Source: Leadbetterella sp040829825 | GTDB lineage: Bacteria > Bacteroidota > Bacteroidia > Cytophagales > Spirosomataceae | Assembly: GCF_040829825.1 (NCBI RefSeq) | Contig: NZ_JBFOLH010000015.1 | Direction: 5' to 3' (one strand) | Length of the DNA stretch: 64,000 nt | Shown: piece by piece, positions 26,564-35,850 of the stretch | Numbering within the stretch: position 1 is the stretch's first letter | How the letters are laid out: each line of letters begins with the position of its first letter | Made by a program: the position numbers and the translations under genes | The notes under the pieces: generated by a model | The model's input: the letters and a program-made list of their open reading frames with translations, nothing else | Database searches by the model: none | What the model was told of the DNA's origin: nothing

Positions 26564-27608
26564 CCTCCTGCTGACTTTTGTAAGTTGCGCAGGCCTTTCG
26601 GCCCAGCAGAAGCTTAACGAAACCCAGGTGATCGGGACGCATAACAGCTACAAGGTAGCGATTGACCGGCCGGTGATGGACACCCTGAAAACAGTAAATC
26701 CGGGCTGGGCGCAGCGGTTCGACTACAGCCATGAGCCTATTGATAAGCAACTGGCACACGGGCTGTCCAACCTGGAGCTGGATATTGCCGTAGACCGCCA
26801 GGGCGGTAAATATGCGCATCCGGCATTTTACGAGCAGTTTAAAGAAAAATACGCTTTGCCGGTGTATAATGAAGACGGGGAAATGAACAAGCCGGGCTTT
26901 AAGGTGCTGCATGTGCAGGATCTTGACTTCCGCTCGCACTGCGGAACCCTCAGCCAGTGCCTCACTATCCTGAAAAGCTGGTCAGACGCTAACCCGGCGC
27001 ATCATCCCGTATTTATCACCATGAATGCCAAAGACAATGCCACTAATGGCATGCCTACGGTGCCGGATAAATTCTCCCCGGAAGACTTCCGGATGCTGGA
27101 TAAGCAGATCCTCGGCGAGCTGGGCCGCGACAAGCTGCTGCTGCCCGCGGATGTGCAGGGAAATTACCCCACGCTGGAAGAAGCCGTTCTGAAGAAAGGC
27201 TGGCCTGACCTGGAAAAAGCGCGGGGACGCTTCATCTTTATTCTCGATGAAAAAGGAGAAAAACGGGCGGCTTACCTGAATAACGGCAGCCCGGTGCAGG
27301 TCTTCTTTGCAGACTCCCCCGAAGGTGACCCGCATGCCGCCATTATGATCATGAACGACCCGAAAAGGAGCTTCGACCGCATCACTGCCCTCGTGAAAAA
27401 GGGCTATATCATCCGTACCCGTGCTGATGCCGATACGTTTGAAGCCAGGAAGAATGACTTCTCCCGCTTCAAAGCCGCCTGTGAATCGGGCGCCCAGATC
27501 ATTACCACTGATTATTACCAAAAAAGTAAACATTTTAAATCGGATTATTTCATACAATTTCCCGGTGGAAAATATGTTAGGAAAAACCCGGTTCTGGTTC
27601 AAAAATGA
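26532..27608 (+). CDS. secreted phosphoinositide-specific phospholipase C (Ca2+-dependent, PI-PLC1-like)
   Basis: A 358-residue protein with an N-terminal signal segment (MKQLCSLFRNSLLLTFVSCA). The TIM-barrel PI-PLC features are IGTHNSYK with His37, the metal-ligand pair ELD (Glu82-Asp84), and VLHVQDLDFRSHCG with His127. The pattern matches the Streptomyces-type Ca2+-dependent PI-PLC family rather than the Bacillus type. These enzymes cut the phosphodiester between a lipid and inositol phosphate. The gene starts inside the GH105 gene and its TGA overlaps the start of the aldolase of inositol breakdown (27605-27608). Context therefore ties lipid-inositol cleavage to inositol catabolism. No inositol monophosphatase gene is seen in the window. 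Confidence 0.88.
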   Translation: MKQLCSLFRNSLLLTFVSCAGLSAQQKLNETQVIGTHNSYKVAIDRPVMDTLKTVNPGWAQRFDYSHEPIDKQLAHGLSNLELDIAVDRQGGKYAHPAFYEQFKEKYALPVYNEDGEMNKPGFKVLHVQDLDFRSHCGTLSQCLTILKSWSDANPAHHPVFITMNAKDNATNGMPTVPDKFSPEDFRMLDKQILGELGRDKLLLPADVQGNYPTLEEAVLKKGWPDLEKARGRFIFILDEKGEKRAAYLNNGSPVQVFFADSPEGDPHAAIMIMNDPKRSFDRITALVKKGYIIRTRADADTFEARKNDFSRFKAACESGAQIITTDYYQKSKHFKSDYFIQFPGGKYVRKNPVLVQK

Positions 27609-28549
27609 TGCCTGTCAGTCCTGAAATAATGTTCCGGAAATGCTATGGCCGTTATGCCATAGCGGCTATCAATGTTTTTAATATGGAGCAGGTGCTGGGT
27701 GTTTTCCGGGCAGCTGAAAAAGCCTCTTCACCGGTGATCATACAAACCACGCCGGTAGCCCGGAACTATGCAGAACCGGCCATGCTCCTGGCCATGATCT
27801 CTGCAGCCGCAGCGCTGTATCCCCGGGTGGTATATGCCGTGCACCTGGATCACGGAAATGAAGCGCATGTTACCGCTGCGCTTGCACAGGGCGGATACAC
27901 TTCGGTGATGATCGATGCCTCGCACGATCCCATTCAGGAAAACATACGCAGAACCCGCGAAGTAGTGAAAGCGGCGCACAGAGCCGGTTGTGTGGTAGAA
28001 GCTGAGCTGGGAGTGTTAAGCGGGGTGGAAGACGACCTGAGCATCGATGCCTCGCATGCACGCTACACGCAGCCCGATGAGGTAACCCGTTTTGTACAGG
28101 AAACCGGGTGCAACAGCCTGGCCATTGCCGTAGGCACCAGTCACGGGGCCTATAAATTTTCAGGAAAGCAGGGCATTCAGTTTCATATCCTGGAAGAAAT
28201 TCAGCAGAAAATGCCGGGTTTCCCCCTGGTGCTGCACGGCGGTTCTGCGGTAGATCCGGCTGAGATTACCCGCATCAATGCCCACGGTGGAAATATGAAG
28301 GAGGGCAGCCGGGGTGTTTCCGATGAAGAGATCAATGAAGCTATAAAATTCGGTATCTGCAAGATCAATGTAGCCACCGATTTGCGCGTCTTGTGGGCCC
28401 GGGTTCACCGCGAATTCTTCGCCGAAAGCCCCGACCTCTTTGACCCCGTCATACCGGGAGGTACCTATATGAAAGAACTGGAAAAATTTTGCATCGACAA
28501 ATTTGAAAAACTCGGCTCCGCCGGAAAAGCAGAAGAATTTAAAAAGTGA
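27605..28549 (+). CDS. iolJ: class II aldolase, probable 5-dehydro-2-deoxy-phosphogluconate aldolase (IolJ role)
   Basis: A 314-residue class II fructose-bisphosphate-aldolase-type TIM barrel. Zinc and substrate motifs are AVHLDHGNEA, VEAELGVLSGVEDD, GTSHGAYKFSG, VLHGGSAV and CKINVATDLR. The fold alone does not separate FbaA, GatY and IolJ. Its place at the head of iolB-C-D-A-E-G makes IolJ, which splits the phosphorylated iol intermediate into dihydroxyacetone phosphate and malonate semialdehyde, the best reading. Joined to the phospholipase C gene by an ATGA overlap. Confidence 0.85.
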   Translation: MMPVSPEIMFRKCYGRYAIAAINVFNMEQVLGVFRAAEKASSPVIIQTTPVARNYAEPAMLLAMISAAAALYPRVVYAVHLDHGNEAHVTAALAQGGYTSVMIDASHDPIQENIRRTREVVKAAHRAGCVVEAELGVLSGVEDDLSIDASHARYTQPDEVTRFVQETGCNSLAIAVGTSHGAYKFSGKQGIQFHILEEIQQKMPGFPLVLHGGSAVDPAEITRINAHGGNMKEGSRGVSDEEINEAIKFGICKINVATDLRVLWARVHREFFAESPDLFDPVIPGGTYMKELEKFCIDKFEKLGSAGKAEEFKK

Positions 28550-28615
28550 CAATAATGAACTATCAAAAATGACTTTTATTAGTAGCGCAAATACATACTT
28601 TATTCTTCCTTATTC

Positions 28616-28696
28616 GGATTTTAGCGTCCGTTTGAGCGAAGCGAAAGAGGACTTACTAAAATCCAGGTTTTTGCTCTACTTTTTCTAAAAAAGTAG
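28616..28696. repeat. paired hairpins between aldolase and iolB
   Basis: First hairpin: GGATTTTAG (28616-28624) with CTAAAATCC (28656-28664), plus inner GTCC/GGAC pairing. Second: CTACTTTT (28676-28683) with AAAAGTAG (28689-28696). They fill most of the 164-bp gap and resemble dispersed palindromic intergenic units. They could also tune expression between iolJ and iolB. Confidence 0.5.
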
Positions 28697-28713
28697 AAAA
28701 AAATAAAATACAA

Positions 28714-29565
28714 ATGAGAGACTCACTGATCGTAAAACCCAACTTCGGCAATACGGATTACCAATATATAACTCCCGGATCGGCCGGCTGGCAGCACCTT
28801 AGCTTTGCCGCCCGCACCATGAAAAAAGGAGATGTATGGACAGCCGATACCGGCAATAATGAATACGGCATCATCCTCCTGGGAGGAAACTATTCGGTAA
28901 AATCCAACCGGGGCAGCTGGGAAACCCGGAACGGCCGGAAAGACGTGTTCTCGGGCATTGCCCATACCCTTTACCTGCCGGCAAATACCCGCTTTGAGCT
29001 GAAAGCAGAGAGCGATGTGCTGGACCTGGCCTATGGCTGGTGTGCTACCGACCGCCAGCTCGAACCCGTCTTTAAAACACCGGAAGAAGCGGAGATTGAA
29101 ATACGCGGCGGCGATAACGCCACCCGCCAGATCAACAGCCTGATCCAGCCCGGCTTCCCGTGTGACCGCCTGGTGGCTGTGGAAGTATACACGCCTTCGG
29201 GCAACTGGAGCTCCTTCCCCGCGCATAAGCACGATGAACGTATCACCGATGCCGATGGAAACGTGCTGGAAGCCTGCCTGGAAGAAACCTATTTTTATAA
29301 GATCGACAAGCCGCAGGGCTATGCCATCCAGCAGGTGTATACCGCAGACAGGAGCCTCGATGTGGTCAATGTGGTGCACGATAATGAGGTGGTGCTGGTA
29401 CCCAGGGGATATCACCCCGTAGTGGCCGGGCACGGCTACAATGTGTACTACCTGAATTTCCTCGCCGGATCCGACCAGTCGCTGGCCAATACACCTGACC
29501 CCGACCATTCCTGGATCTTCGGAAGCTGGAAAGGCCGGGATGAACGGATACCGATGGTGAAATAA
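28714..29565 (+). CDS. iolB: 5-deoxy-glucuronate isomerase
   Basis: A 283-residue bicupin matching IolB. The C-terminal cupin has NWSSFPAHKHDER, LEETYFYKIDKPQGYAIQQVY and VPRGYHPVVAGHGYNVYYLN, with the His/Glu metal ligands. The N-terminal part includes AGWQHLSFAARTM. IolB converts 5-deoxy-D-glucuronate to 2-deoxy-5-keto-D-gluconate in myo-inositol breakdown. Expected length. Lies between the aldolase and IolC genes. Confidence 0.94.
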   Translation: MRDSLIVKPNFGNTDYQYITPGSAGWQHLSFAARTMKKGDVWTADTGNNEYGIILLGGNYSVKSNRGSWETRNGRKDVFSGIAHTLYLPANTRFELKAESDVLDLAYGWCATDRQLEPVFKTPEEAEIEIRGGDNATRQINSLIQPGFPCDRLVAVEVYTPSGNWSSFPAHKHDERITDADGNVLEACLEETYFYKIDKPQGYAIQQVYTADRSLDVVNVVHDNEVVLVPRGYHPVVAGHGYNVYYLNFLAGSDQSLANTPDPDHSWIFGSWKGRDERIPMVK

Positions 29566-29585
29566 TAATAATTATGAGCAATTAG

Positions 29586-29676
29586 AAATTAGCTGTTAGA
29601 ATTTAGAGTACCGGTTGATGATGAACAATGCGAACGTAGGGCTAACAGCTAATAGCTAAAGGCTAACAGCTAATTT
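29586..29676. repeat. AT-rich inverted/direct repeat cluster between iolB and iolC
   Basis: AAATTAGCTGTTAG (29586-29599) is the exact reverse complement of CTAACAGCTAATTT (29663-29676). A further direct copy, CTAACAGCTAAT, lies at 29642-29653, with AGCTAAAGG between. The unit is of the 'TTAGCTATTAGCTGTTAGC' type common between genes in Bacteroidota genomes. Confidence 0.6.
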
Positions 29677-29681
29677 AAAAT

Positions 29682-30686
29682 ATGAAATACGACATAATTG
29701 CCATGGGGCGGTCATCCATTGACCTGTACTCCCAGAACATCGGGGCTGACTTTGTAGACATCAAAGGCTTTGACGCCTTTGTGGGTGGCTCCCCGTTGAA
29801 CATCATTACCGGTTGCCGGCGACTGGGCCTGAAAACCGCCCTGCTGACCGCTGTCGGCGCCGATAAAGTGGGGGATTTTATCCTGAATTTCCTGGAAAAG
29901 GAAGGTATAGATACCCGGTTTATTCCCACCATCCCGCATGCACGCAGCAGCGCGGTGATCCTGGGGATTCAGCCACCCGATACCTTTCCGCTGGTGTATT
30001 ACCGGAACAATGCCGCCGACTCGCAGCTGACCATTGATCATGTAGACCAGATAGACATGTCGGCGGTCAGGCTCTTTGAGGTCTCCGGTACGGCATTGAA
30101 TATGGAACCGAGCCGGAGCGCCGTTTTTCATGCCATGGAAAAAGCGCACCGGAGCGGGGTGACCACCCTGCTCGACATTGACTTCCGGGCAGACCAGTGG
30201 ACCGATATGCGTTCATTCGGTATTACTATGCGGGCTCTGCTGCCTAAGGTTAAGATAGCCATCGGTACCGAAGAAGAGATCCTGGCGGCCATGCTGCAGG
30301 ATTCCTCCCAGGTAAAGATCGAGCATCAGCAAATCTCCGCTCCGAAAATCACCGGCGATGTGGAACAGGCCATCCGGGACATCCTGGGCCTGGGCGTGGA
30401 GATCCTGCTGGTAAAACGGGGATCGGCCGGGGTGTCGATCTATGAGAAGGGCAAAGACCGCATCGATACACCGGGTTTCCCGGTAACGCCGCTGAATGTG
30501 CTGGGAGCCGGTGATGCCTTTGCCTCCGGGTTCATCTACGGCTACCTGAATGGCTGGGATCTGTATAAGTCCTGCCGCATGGGCAACGCCAGCGGCGCCC
30601 AGGTGGTTTTGCAGCCCGGGTGCGCCAATTTTATGCCTATGCTGGAAGAGTCACTGGCATTCATTGAAGAACACGGCGGCTTTTGA
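29682..30686 (+). CDS. iolC: 5-dehydro-2-deoxygluconokinase (PfkB family)
   Basis: A 334-residue ribokinase/PfkB-type kinase. The N-terminal motif FVGGSPLNIITGCRRLGLKT and the C-terminal signature NVLGAGDAFASGFIYG, with the catalytic base Asp278, are intact. IolC phosphorylates 2-deoxy-5-keto-D-gluconate to give the substrate of the IolJ aldolase. Normal single-domain length, without the aldolase-like extension found in some proteobacterial IolC. Followed 34 bp later by iolD. Confidence 0.93.
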   Translation: MKYDIIAMGRSSIDLYSQNIGADFVDIKGFDAFVGGSPLNIITGCRRLGLKTALLTAVGADKVGDFILNFLEKEGIDTRFIPTIPHARSSAVILGIQPPDTFPLVYYRNNAADSQLTIDHVDQIDMSAVRLFEVSGTALNMEPSRSAVFHAMEKAHRSGVTTLLDIDFRADQWTDMRSFGITMRALLPKVKIAIGTEEEILAAMLQDSSQVKIEHQQISAPKITGDVEQAIRDILGLGVEILLVKRGSAGVSIYEKGKDRIDTPGFPVTPLNVLGAGDAFASGFIYGYLNGWDLYKSCRMGNASGAQVVLQPGCANFMPMLEESLAFIEEHGGF

Positions 30687-30720
30687 AATTCGCCGGAGAA
30701 CAACCTTAAATAAAAATAAA

Positions 30721-32577
30721 ATGAAATTAACAGTCGCCCAGGCGCTGATCCGCTTTCTGGACAACCAGTACACGGAAAGGGACGGTGCGGAACACAAGTT
30801 TTTTGCAGGCTGCTTCGGTATCTTCGGACACGGAAACGTAGGCGGTATCGGCCAGGCCCTGTTTGAATACCCGGCCTTCCGGTACTACCAGTCGCGCAAC
30901 GAGCAGGCCATGGTGCATACAGCCGTAGCCTACGCCAAAATGAAGAACCGCCTCTCGGCCTTTGCCTGCACCAGCTCTATCGGTCCGGGTGCCACCAACA
31001 TGGTCACCGGTGCGGCATTGGCCACCATCAACCGGATCCCCGTACTGCTGCTGCCCGGCGATATTTTTTCTACCCGTCACGTAAACCCGGTGCTGCAGCA
31101 ACTCGAAGACTTCAATAATGCCGATGCTTCCGTGAATGATGCGTTTAAGCCCGTTTCACGCTTCTGGGACCGGATCAACCGTCCCGAACAGCTGATGCCT
31201 TCGCTTTTGCAGGCCATGCGCGTGCTGACCTCTCCTTCAGAAACCGGCGCGGTAACCCTCTGCATGCCCCAGGACGTGCAGGCGGAGGCCTATGATTTCC
31301 CGGATGAATTTTTCCGGAAAAGGGTATGGTTCGTTCCCCGTCCCTTACCAGATGCTCTGCTGATCAGCCGGGCTGCCGCTCAGATCAAAAACGCAAAGAA
31401 GCCGCTTATTGTGGCAGGTGGGGGCGTGATCTACAGTGAAGCCACCGGGGCGCTCCGGCAGTTTTCGGAAACCTTCGGGATCCCTGTGGCGGAGACCTTT
31501 GCCGGGAAAGGCAGCCTGCCCTATGATTTCCCGTATAACCTGGGGGCGGCAGGCGCTACCGGAACGCAGGGCGCGAATGAAATGGCAGCGGAGGCCGACC
31601 TGGTGATAGGGGTAGGCACCCGCTACAGCGACTTCACCACCGCCTCGCAAACGGCTTTTCAAAACCCCGATGTACAGTTTATCAATATCAATATCACGGA
31701 TTTCGATACGCACAAGCAAAGTTCGCTGCCTCTTACCGGCGACGCCCGCGAGACTCTGAACGCCCTGGCTGTACAGCTGGAAGGGTACTGTACGGAAAAG
31801 ACGTATACAGAAAGGGCACTGGCGTATAACCGCGACTGGGATGCCCGGGTGGCAGAAGCTTACCGGGTGATAAGTGAAGAGGCCATGTCGCAGGCCGAGG
31901 TCATCGGCGCAGTCAATACCTTTGCCGGTACCCGCGATGTGATGGTTTGTGCGGCCGGAAGCATGCCCGGCGACCTGCACAAGCTCTGGCGCTGCAAAGA
32001 CCCTAAAAACTTCCACCTGGAATACGGCTACTCCTGCATGGGCTATGAAATAGCCGGCGGACTGGGAGTGAAAATGGCCGATCCGGACCGGGAAGTGTAC
32101 GTGATGGTGGGCGACGGCAGCTACCTGATGATGTCGTCAGAGATCGTAACCTCGGTGCAGGAAGGCTATAAGCTGATCATCGTGCTGATCAATAACCACG
32201 GCTACGCCAGCATCGGCGGACTGTCCAAATCACTGGGCAGCGAGGGCTTCGGTACGCAATACCGGTACAGAACGGCAGAAACCGGCGGGCTTGACGGCTC
32301 TGAATTACCGGTAGACCTGGCGGCCAATGCCCAAAGCCTGGGAGCAACGGTTTTACGGGCGCACAACGAAGCCACTTTCCGGGATGCCCTGAAAAAGGCA
32401 AAGCAGGCTACCGGTACCACGGTGGTCTACATCGAAACCCCGCCCGAACGGAAGATGGCCGGCTATGGCCATGCCTGGTGGGAAGTGCCCGTATCGCAGG
32501 TTTCGGAATCGGCGGGTATCCGGGAGGCCCGTGAGCGCCAGGTAGCCCACAAAAAACATCAGCGACTTCATCTTTAA
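30721..32577 (+). CDS. iolD: 3D-(3,5/4)-trihydroxycyclohexane-1,2-dione acylhydrolase
   Basis: A 618-residue thiamine-diphosphate enzyme. The start at 30721 (MKLTVAQALIRFLDNQY) matches the family; the frame extends back to 30550 within iolC but has no similarity there. The N-terminal TPP domain has the catalytic Glu in SRNEQAMVHTAVAYAKM, the middle domain has PLIVAGGGVIYSEATGALRQ, and the C-terminal TPP site has GDGSYLMMSSEI with a downstream NN. IolD opens the inositol ring. Highly typical. Confidence 0.96.
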   Translation: MKLTVAQALIRFLDNQYTERDGAEHKFFAGCFGIFGHGNVGGIGQALFEYPAFRYYQSRNEQAMVHTAVAYAKMKNRLSAFACTSSIGPGATNMVTGAALATINRIPVLLLPGDIFSTRHVNPVLQQLEDFNNADASVNDAFKPVSRFWDRINRPEQLMPSLLQAMRVLTSPSETGAVTLCMPQDVQAEAYDFPDEFFRKRVWFVPRPLPDALLISRAAAQIKNAKKPLIVAGGGVIYSEATGALRQFSETFGIPVAETFAGKGSLPYDFPYNLGAAGATGTQGANEMAAEADLVIGVGTRYSDFTTASQTAFQNPDVQFININITDFDTHKQSSLPLTGDARETLNALAVQLEGYCTEKTYTERALAYNRDWDARVAEAYRVISEEAMSQAEVIGAVNTFAGTRDVMVCAAGSMPGDLHKLWRCKDPKNFHLEYGYSCMGYEIAGGLGVKMADPDREVYVMVGDGSYLMMSSEIVTSVQEGYKLIIVLINNHGYASIGGLSKSLGSEGFGTQYRYRTAETGGLDGSELPVDLAANAQSLGATVLRAHNEATFRDALKKAKQATGTTVVYIETPPERKMAGYGHAWWEVPVSQVSESAGIREARERQVAHKKHQRLHL

Positions 32578-32592
32578 CCCTGTACCGAATTT

Positions 32593-34185
32593 ATGACTTC
32601 ATCGTATGCCTTAACCGTATTTACATTTGTGGGTTTTACCCTCTTTACCGGTGCTTATGCCTTTGTCAAGACCCGGAAGGAAAAGCTGCACACCCAGGAG
32701 GGATACTTCCTGGGCGGGCGCAGCCTGACCGGCCTGGTGATTGCCGCCTCCATGATCATGACCAATATTTCTACCGAACACCTGGTCGGCATGAACGGCT
32801 CTGCCTATAAAAACGGCTTTATTATTGTAGCCTGGGAGGTCACCTCTGCCCTGGCGCTGATCGTGGCGGCGGTGTATTTTGTGCCCCGCTACCTGAGAAT
32901 GGGGCTGACCACCATCCCGGAGTACCTGGAAAAGCGGTATGACACCACCACCCGTTCCATGATCTCGCTCTTCCTGCTGGTGTCTTTTGCCGTTACCCTC
33001 CTGCCCATTGTGCTCTACACTGGGGCCATTAATATTGAGAGCATCTTTAATGTTTCAGAAGTGCTGAACGTCAGCAGGTCTGCCGGCCTCTGGATGACCA
33101 TTGTGGTGGTCGGTGTGATCGGGTCTTTATATGCCATTTTCGGTGGTTTGAAGGCTGTGGCTTTTTCCGATGTGATCTACGGTTACGGGCTTTTGTTCGG
33201 CGGCCTGATGATCCCGGTGCTGGCGCTCTGGCATATCGGTGACGGCAATATGGTTTCCGGGCTGGCCAAAGTTTTTGAGAACAGCCCCGAAAAATTCAAT
33301 GTCATCGGCAGCGAAGACTCGGTGATGCCGTTCAGTACGCTTTTTACAGGGCTGATCATTAACCAGCTCTATTTCTGGTGTATGAACCAGACCATCGTGC
33401 AGCGGGTGCTGGGGGCCAAAAACCTGGCAGAAGCCCAGAAAGGGCTGCTCTTTACCGGCCTGGCCAAGATCCTGGTGCCGTTTATCATTGTGCTGCCCGG
33501 GGTAATTGCCTACTATTATTTCGGCGAAAAGTATTATGACAGCCAGGACAGCGTTTACCCTGAGCTGGTCAAAAAGGTACTGCCGATAGGATTCTTAGGC
33601 CTGTTGGCTGCGGTGATCATGGGAGCCGTGCTCAGTACATTCAATGCGGTGCTGAACAGCGCTTCCACCATTTTCAGCATCGATGTATACAAACGGATGA
33701 TCGACAAGAAGGCCAGCGACAGGAAGCTGGTATTTATGGGCCGGATGACCGCCACCCTTCTGGCAGTAACGTCTATCCTGGCTGCCCCGTTTGTGGCCAA
33801 TGCACCGGAGGGTCTGTTCCAGCTTCTGCAGGAGCTGAACGGCATATTCTTCATACCCATTGCCTCAATCATCCTGGCCGGTTTCTTCTTTAAGAGCGTA
33901 TCGGCCACCGGGGCAAAAGTGAGCCTGCTTACCGGCTTTCTCTTTTATGTGATCTGCATTTATGTGCTGAAAGTGAATATCCATTTTATTCACCTCTGGG
34001 GCATAGAATTCCTGCTCAACCTGGCGGTGATGTTTGGGGTTTCGAGGTTCTGGCCTCAAAAAGAAAACGCCCTGCAATCTACCCGCGCAGTGGTGGACAT
34101 GCACGGGTGGAAATACACCCGGCCCTTTGCCATTATGCTGGTCATTATCACACTGGGCATTTATATTTTTTTAGGAAACGTTTAA
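32593..34185 (+). CDS. sodium:solute symporter (SSS family), probable inositol transporter
   Basis: A 530-residue protein with about 13-14 transmembrane helices. SSS/SLC5 features include EGYFLGGRSLTGLVIAASMI, TNISTEHLVGMNGSAY, TTIPEYLEKRYD and GAVLSTFNAVLNSAST. These couple Na+ entry to sugar, polyol or similar uptake through the inner membrane. Because it sits between iolD and iolA, myo-inositol is the most likely substrate (inference). Confidence 0.92.
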   Translation: MTSSYALTVFTFVGFTLFTGAYAFVKTRKEKLHTQEGYFLGGRSLTGLVIAASMIMTNISTEHLVGMNGSAYKNGFIIVAWEVTSALALIVAAVYFVPRYLRMGLTTIPEYLEKRYDTTTRSMISLFLLVSFAVTLLPIVLYTGAINIESIFNVSEVLNVSRSAGLWMTIVVVGVIGSLYAIFGGLKAVAFSDVIYGYGLLFGGLMIPVLALWHIGDGNMVSGLAKVFENSPEKFNVIGSEDSVMPFSTLFTGLIINQLYFWCMNQTIVQRVLGAKNLAEAQKGLLFTGLAKILVPFIIVLPGVIAYYYFGEKYYDSQDSVYPELVKKVLPIGFLGLLAAVIMGAVLSTFNAVLNSASTIFSIDVYKRMIDKKASDRKLVFMGRMTATLLAVTSILAAPFVANAPEGLFQLLQELNGIFFIPIASIILAGFFFKSVSATGAKVSLLTGFLFYVICIYVLKVNIHFIHLWGIEFLLNLAVMFGVSRFWPQKENALQSTRAVVDMHGWKYTRPFAIMLVIITLGIYIFLGNV

Positions 34186-34200
34186 ACTCAATTGTTTTAT

Positions 34201-35676
34201 ATGGAAATATTAAAGAATTATATCAACGGAGAATGGAAAGACAGCAGGGAAACGGCCTGCCGGGATGTAGTCAACCCGGCCACCCAGGAAGTGCTGGCCC
34301 GTGTACCGGCAGGTGGAAAGACGCCCTTAGATGTAGATGATGCGGTTTCAGCCGCTAAGAAAGCTTTTGCCGGATGGGCTCAGGTGCCGGTGATGCAACG
34401 GGTACAGCCTTTGTATAAGCTGAAGCAATTGCTGGAAGAACACCTGGAAGACCTGGCCGACACCATTACCCGCGAATGCGGGAAAACCAGGGCCGAGTCG
34501 TTGGGCGAGCTGCAGCGGGCCATTGAAAACGTGGAAGCCGCCTGCGCTGCCCCTTTGCTGATGCAAAGTGAATTTTCAGAAAATATATCGAGGGGCGTGG
34601 ACGAATTCATGATCCGGCAGCCGCTGGGCGTGTGCGCCTGTATTTCACCCTTCAATTTTCCAGGTATGATCCCTTTCTGGTTTCTGCCTTACGCCATAGC
34701 CTGTGGCAACACCTTTGTGCTCAAGCCTTCTGAAAAAGTGCCGCTGACCATGCAGAAAGTGTATGGCCTGATAGGGCAGATCGGCTTGCCGGAGGGCGTG
34801 GTGAGCCTGGTGCACGGAGGGAAGGAAACAGTAGACGCCCTGCTGGATCACCCGGACGTGAAAGCCGTCAGCTTTGTGGGCTCAACACATATTGCGAAAT
34901 ACGTATATGCCCGCGGAGCAGCTAACGGCAAGCGGGTTCAGGCCCAGGGCGGGGCTAAAAACCCGGTGGTGGTTTTACCCGATGCCGACCTGGAAGTATC
35001 GGCCAGGGTCATTGCCGACAGCGTGTACGGTTGTGCCGGACAGCGTTGCCTGGCGGCTTCTACGGTGATTTCCGTAGGCGATCAGAAAGGAGCCATCAAA
35101 GAAGCCCTCTATGAAACCGCCCGCAAAAGAAGCACCGGCTACGGGCTGCTGAGCGAAGTGGAAATGGGACCGGTCATTACGCGGGAGAGCCGGTCGAGAG
35201 TCGAAGAATTAATTGAAAAGGGCGTTTCGGAGGGAGCAAATGTGCTGCTCGATGGCCGCAACCCCAGGATAGACGGGTATGAGAACGGGAACTTCATCCG
35301 GCCCACCATCCTCGAGAATGTGCCTTTAAGCGGGGAGATCATTCGCACGGAGATCTTCGGCCCGGTGATGACGCTCTTGTCGATGAAGACCGTTGACGAG
35401 GCCCTGCAGTTTATCAACGGTAACCGTTACGGAAACATGGCCTGCATTTTTACAACCAGCGGAGCCAATGCCCGCAAGTTCCGTTCTGAAGCCAATGCGG
35501 GGAACATCGGCGTAAATATCGGGGTAGCGGCCCCTATGGCCCAGTTCCCCTTCAGCGGCTGGAACGAGAGCTTCTTCGGTGACCTGCACGGGCAGGGCCG
35601 GCATGCCATTGAATTTTTTACACAGACCAAAATAGTGATTGAACGCTGGCCGAAAGAATGGGCCAGGAAATTTTAA
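34201..35676 (+). CDS. iolA: CoA-acylating methylmalonate/malonate-semialdehyde dehydrogenase
   Basis: A 491-residue aldehyde dehydrogenase from ATG 34201 (MEILKNYINGEWKDS); an upstream in-frame TTG at 34192 is rejected. MmsA/IolA-type motifs are ISPFNFPGMIPFWFLPYAIA, SFVGSTHIAKYVYARGAANG, AQGGAKNPVVVLPDADLE and the catalytic Cys283 in YGCAGQRCLA. It turns malonate semialdehyde from the IolJ step into acetyl-CoA. Also called mmsA. Confidence 0.94.
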   Translation: MEILKNYINGEWKDSRETACRDVVNPATQEVLARVPAGGKTPLDVDDAVSAAKKAFAGWAQVPVMQRVQPLYKLKQLLEEHLEDLADTITRECGKTRAESLGELQRAIENVEAACAAPLLMQSEFSENISRGVDEFMIRQPLGVCACISPFNFPGMIPFWFLPYAIACGNTFVLKPSEKVPLTMQKVYGLIGQIGLPEGVVSLVHGGKETVDALLDHPDVKAVSFVGSTHIAKYVYARGAANGKRVQAQGGAKNPVVVLPDADLEVSARVIADSVYGCAGQRCLAASTVISVGDQKGAIKEALYETARKRSTGYGLLSEVEMGPVITRESRSRVEELIEKGVSEGANVLLDGRNPRIDGYENGNFIRPTILENVPLSGEIIRTEIFGPVMTLLSMKTVDEALQFINGNRYGNMACIFTTSGANARKFRSEANAGNIGVNIGVAAPMAQFPFSGWNESFFGDLHGQGRHAIEFFTQTKIVIERWPKEWARKF

Positions 35677-35717
35677 ACAAACGAGAAATTCCCGGTTTCG
35701 GGCTACGCGTCAACTGA

Positions 35718-35782
35718 GTTCTCGACTACGCTCGAACTGACAGGGAGCAGCCGCCATTGTCAGTTCGAGCGTAGTCGAGAAC
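35718..35782. repeat. 25-bp-arm palindromic repeat (REP-like)
   Basis: The arm at 35718-35742 (GTTCTCGACTACGCTCGAAC plus TGACA) is an exact reverse complement of 35758-35782, with a 15-base loop. This 'cagttcgagcgtagtcgagaac' type of unit is dispersed between genes in many Bacteroidota. It lies in the 303-bp gap between iolA and iolE, which otherwise holds only degenerate copies. Confidence 0.85.
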
Positions 35783-35850
35783 CCGGAGCGTCAGAAGCCA
35801 GGTACTTTACTTATCAGTTCAGGCACAGGTGAATGAGAGAGCATGAAACT

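Noticed and set aside
30550..30720. Upstream extension of iolD
   Set aside because: It overlaps iolC in another frame and lacks IolD similarity; ATG 30721 gives the family N-terminus.
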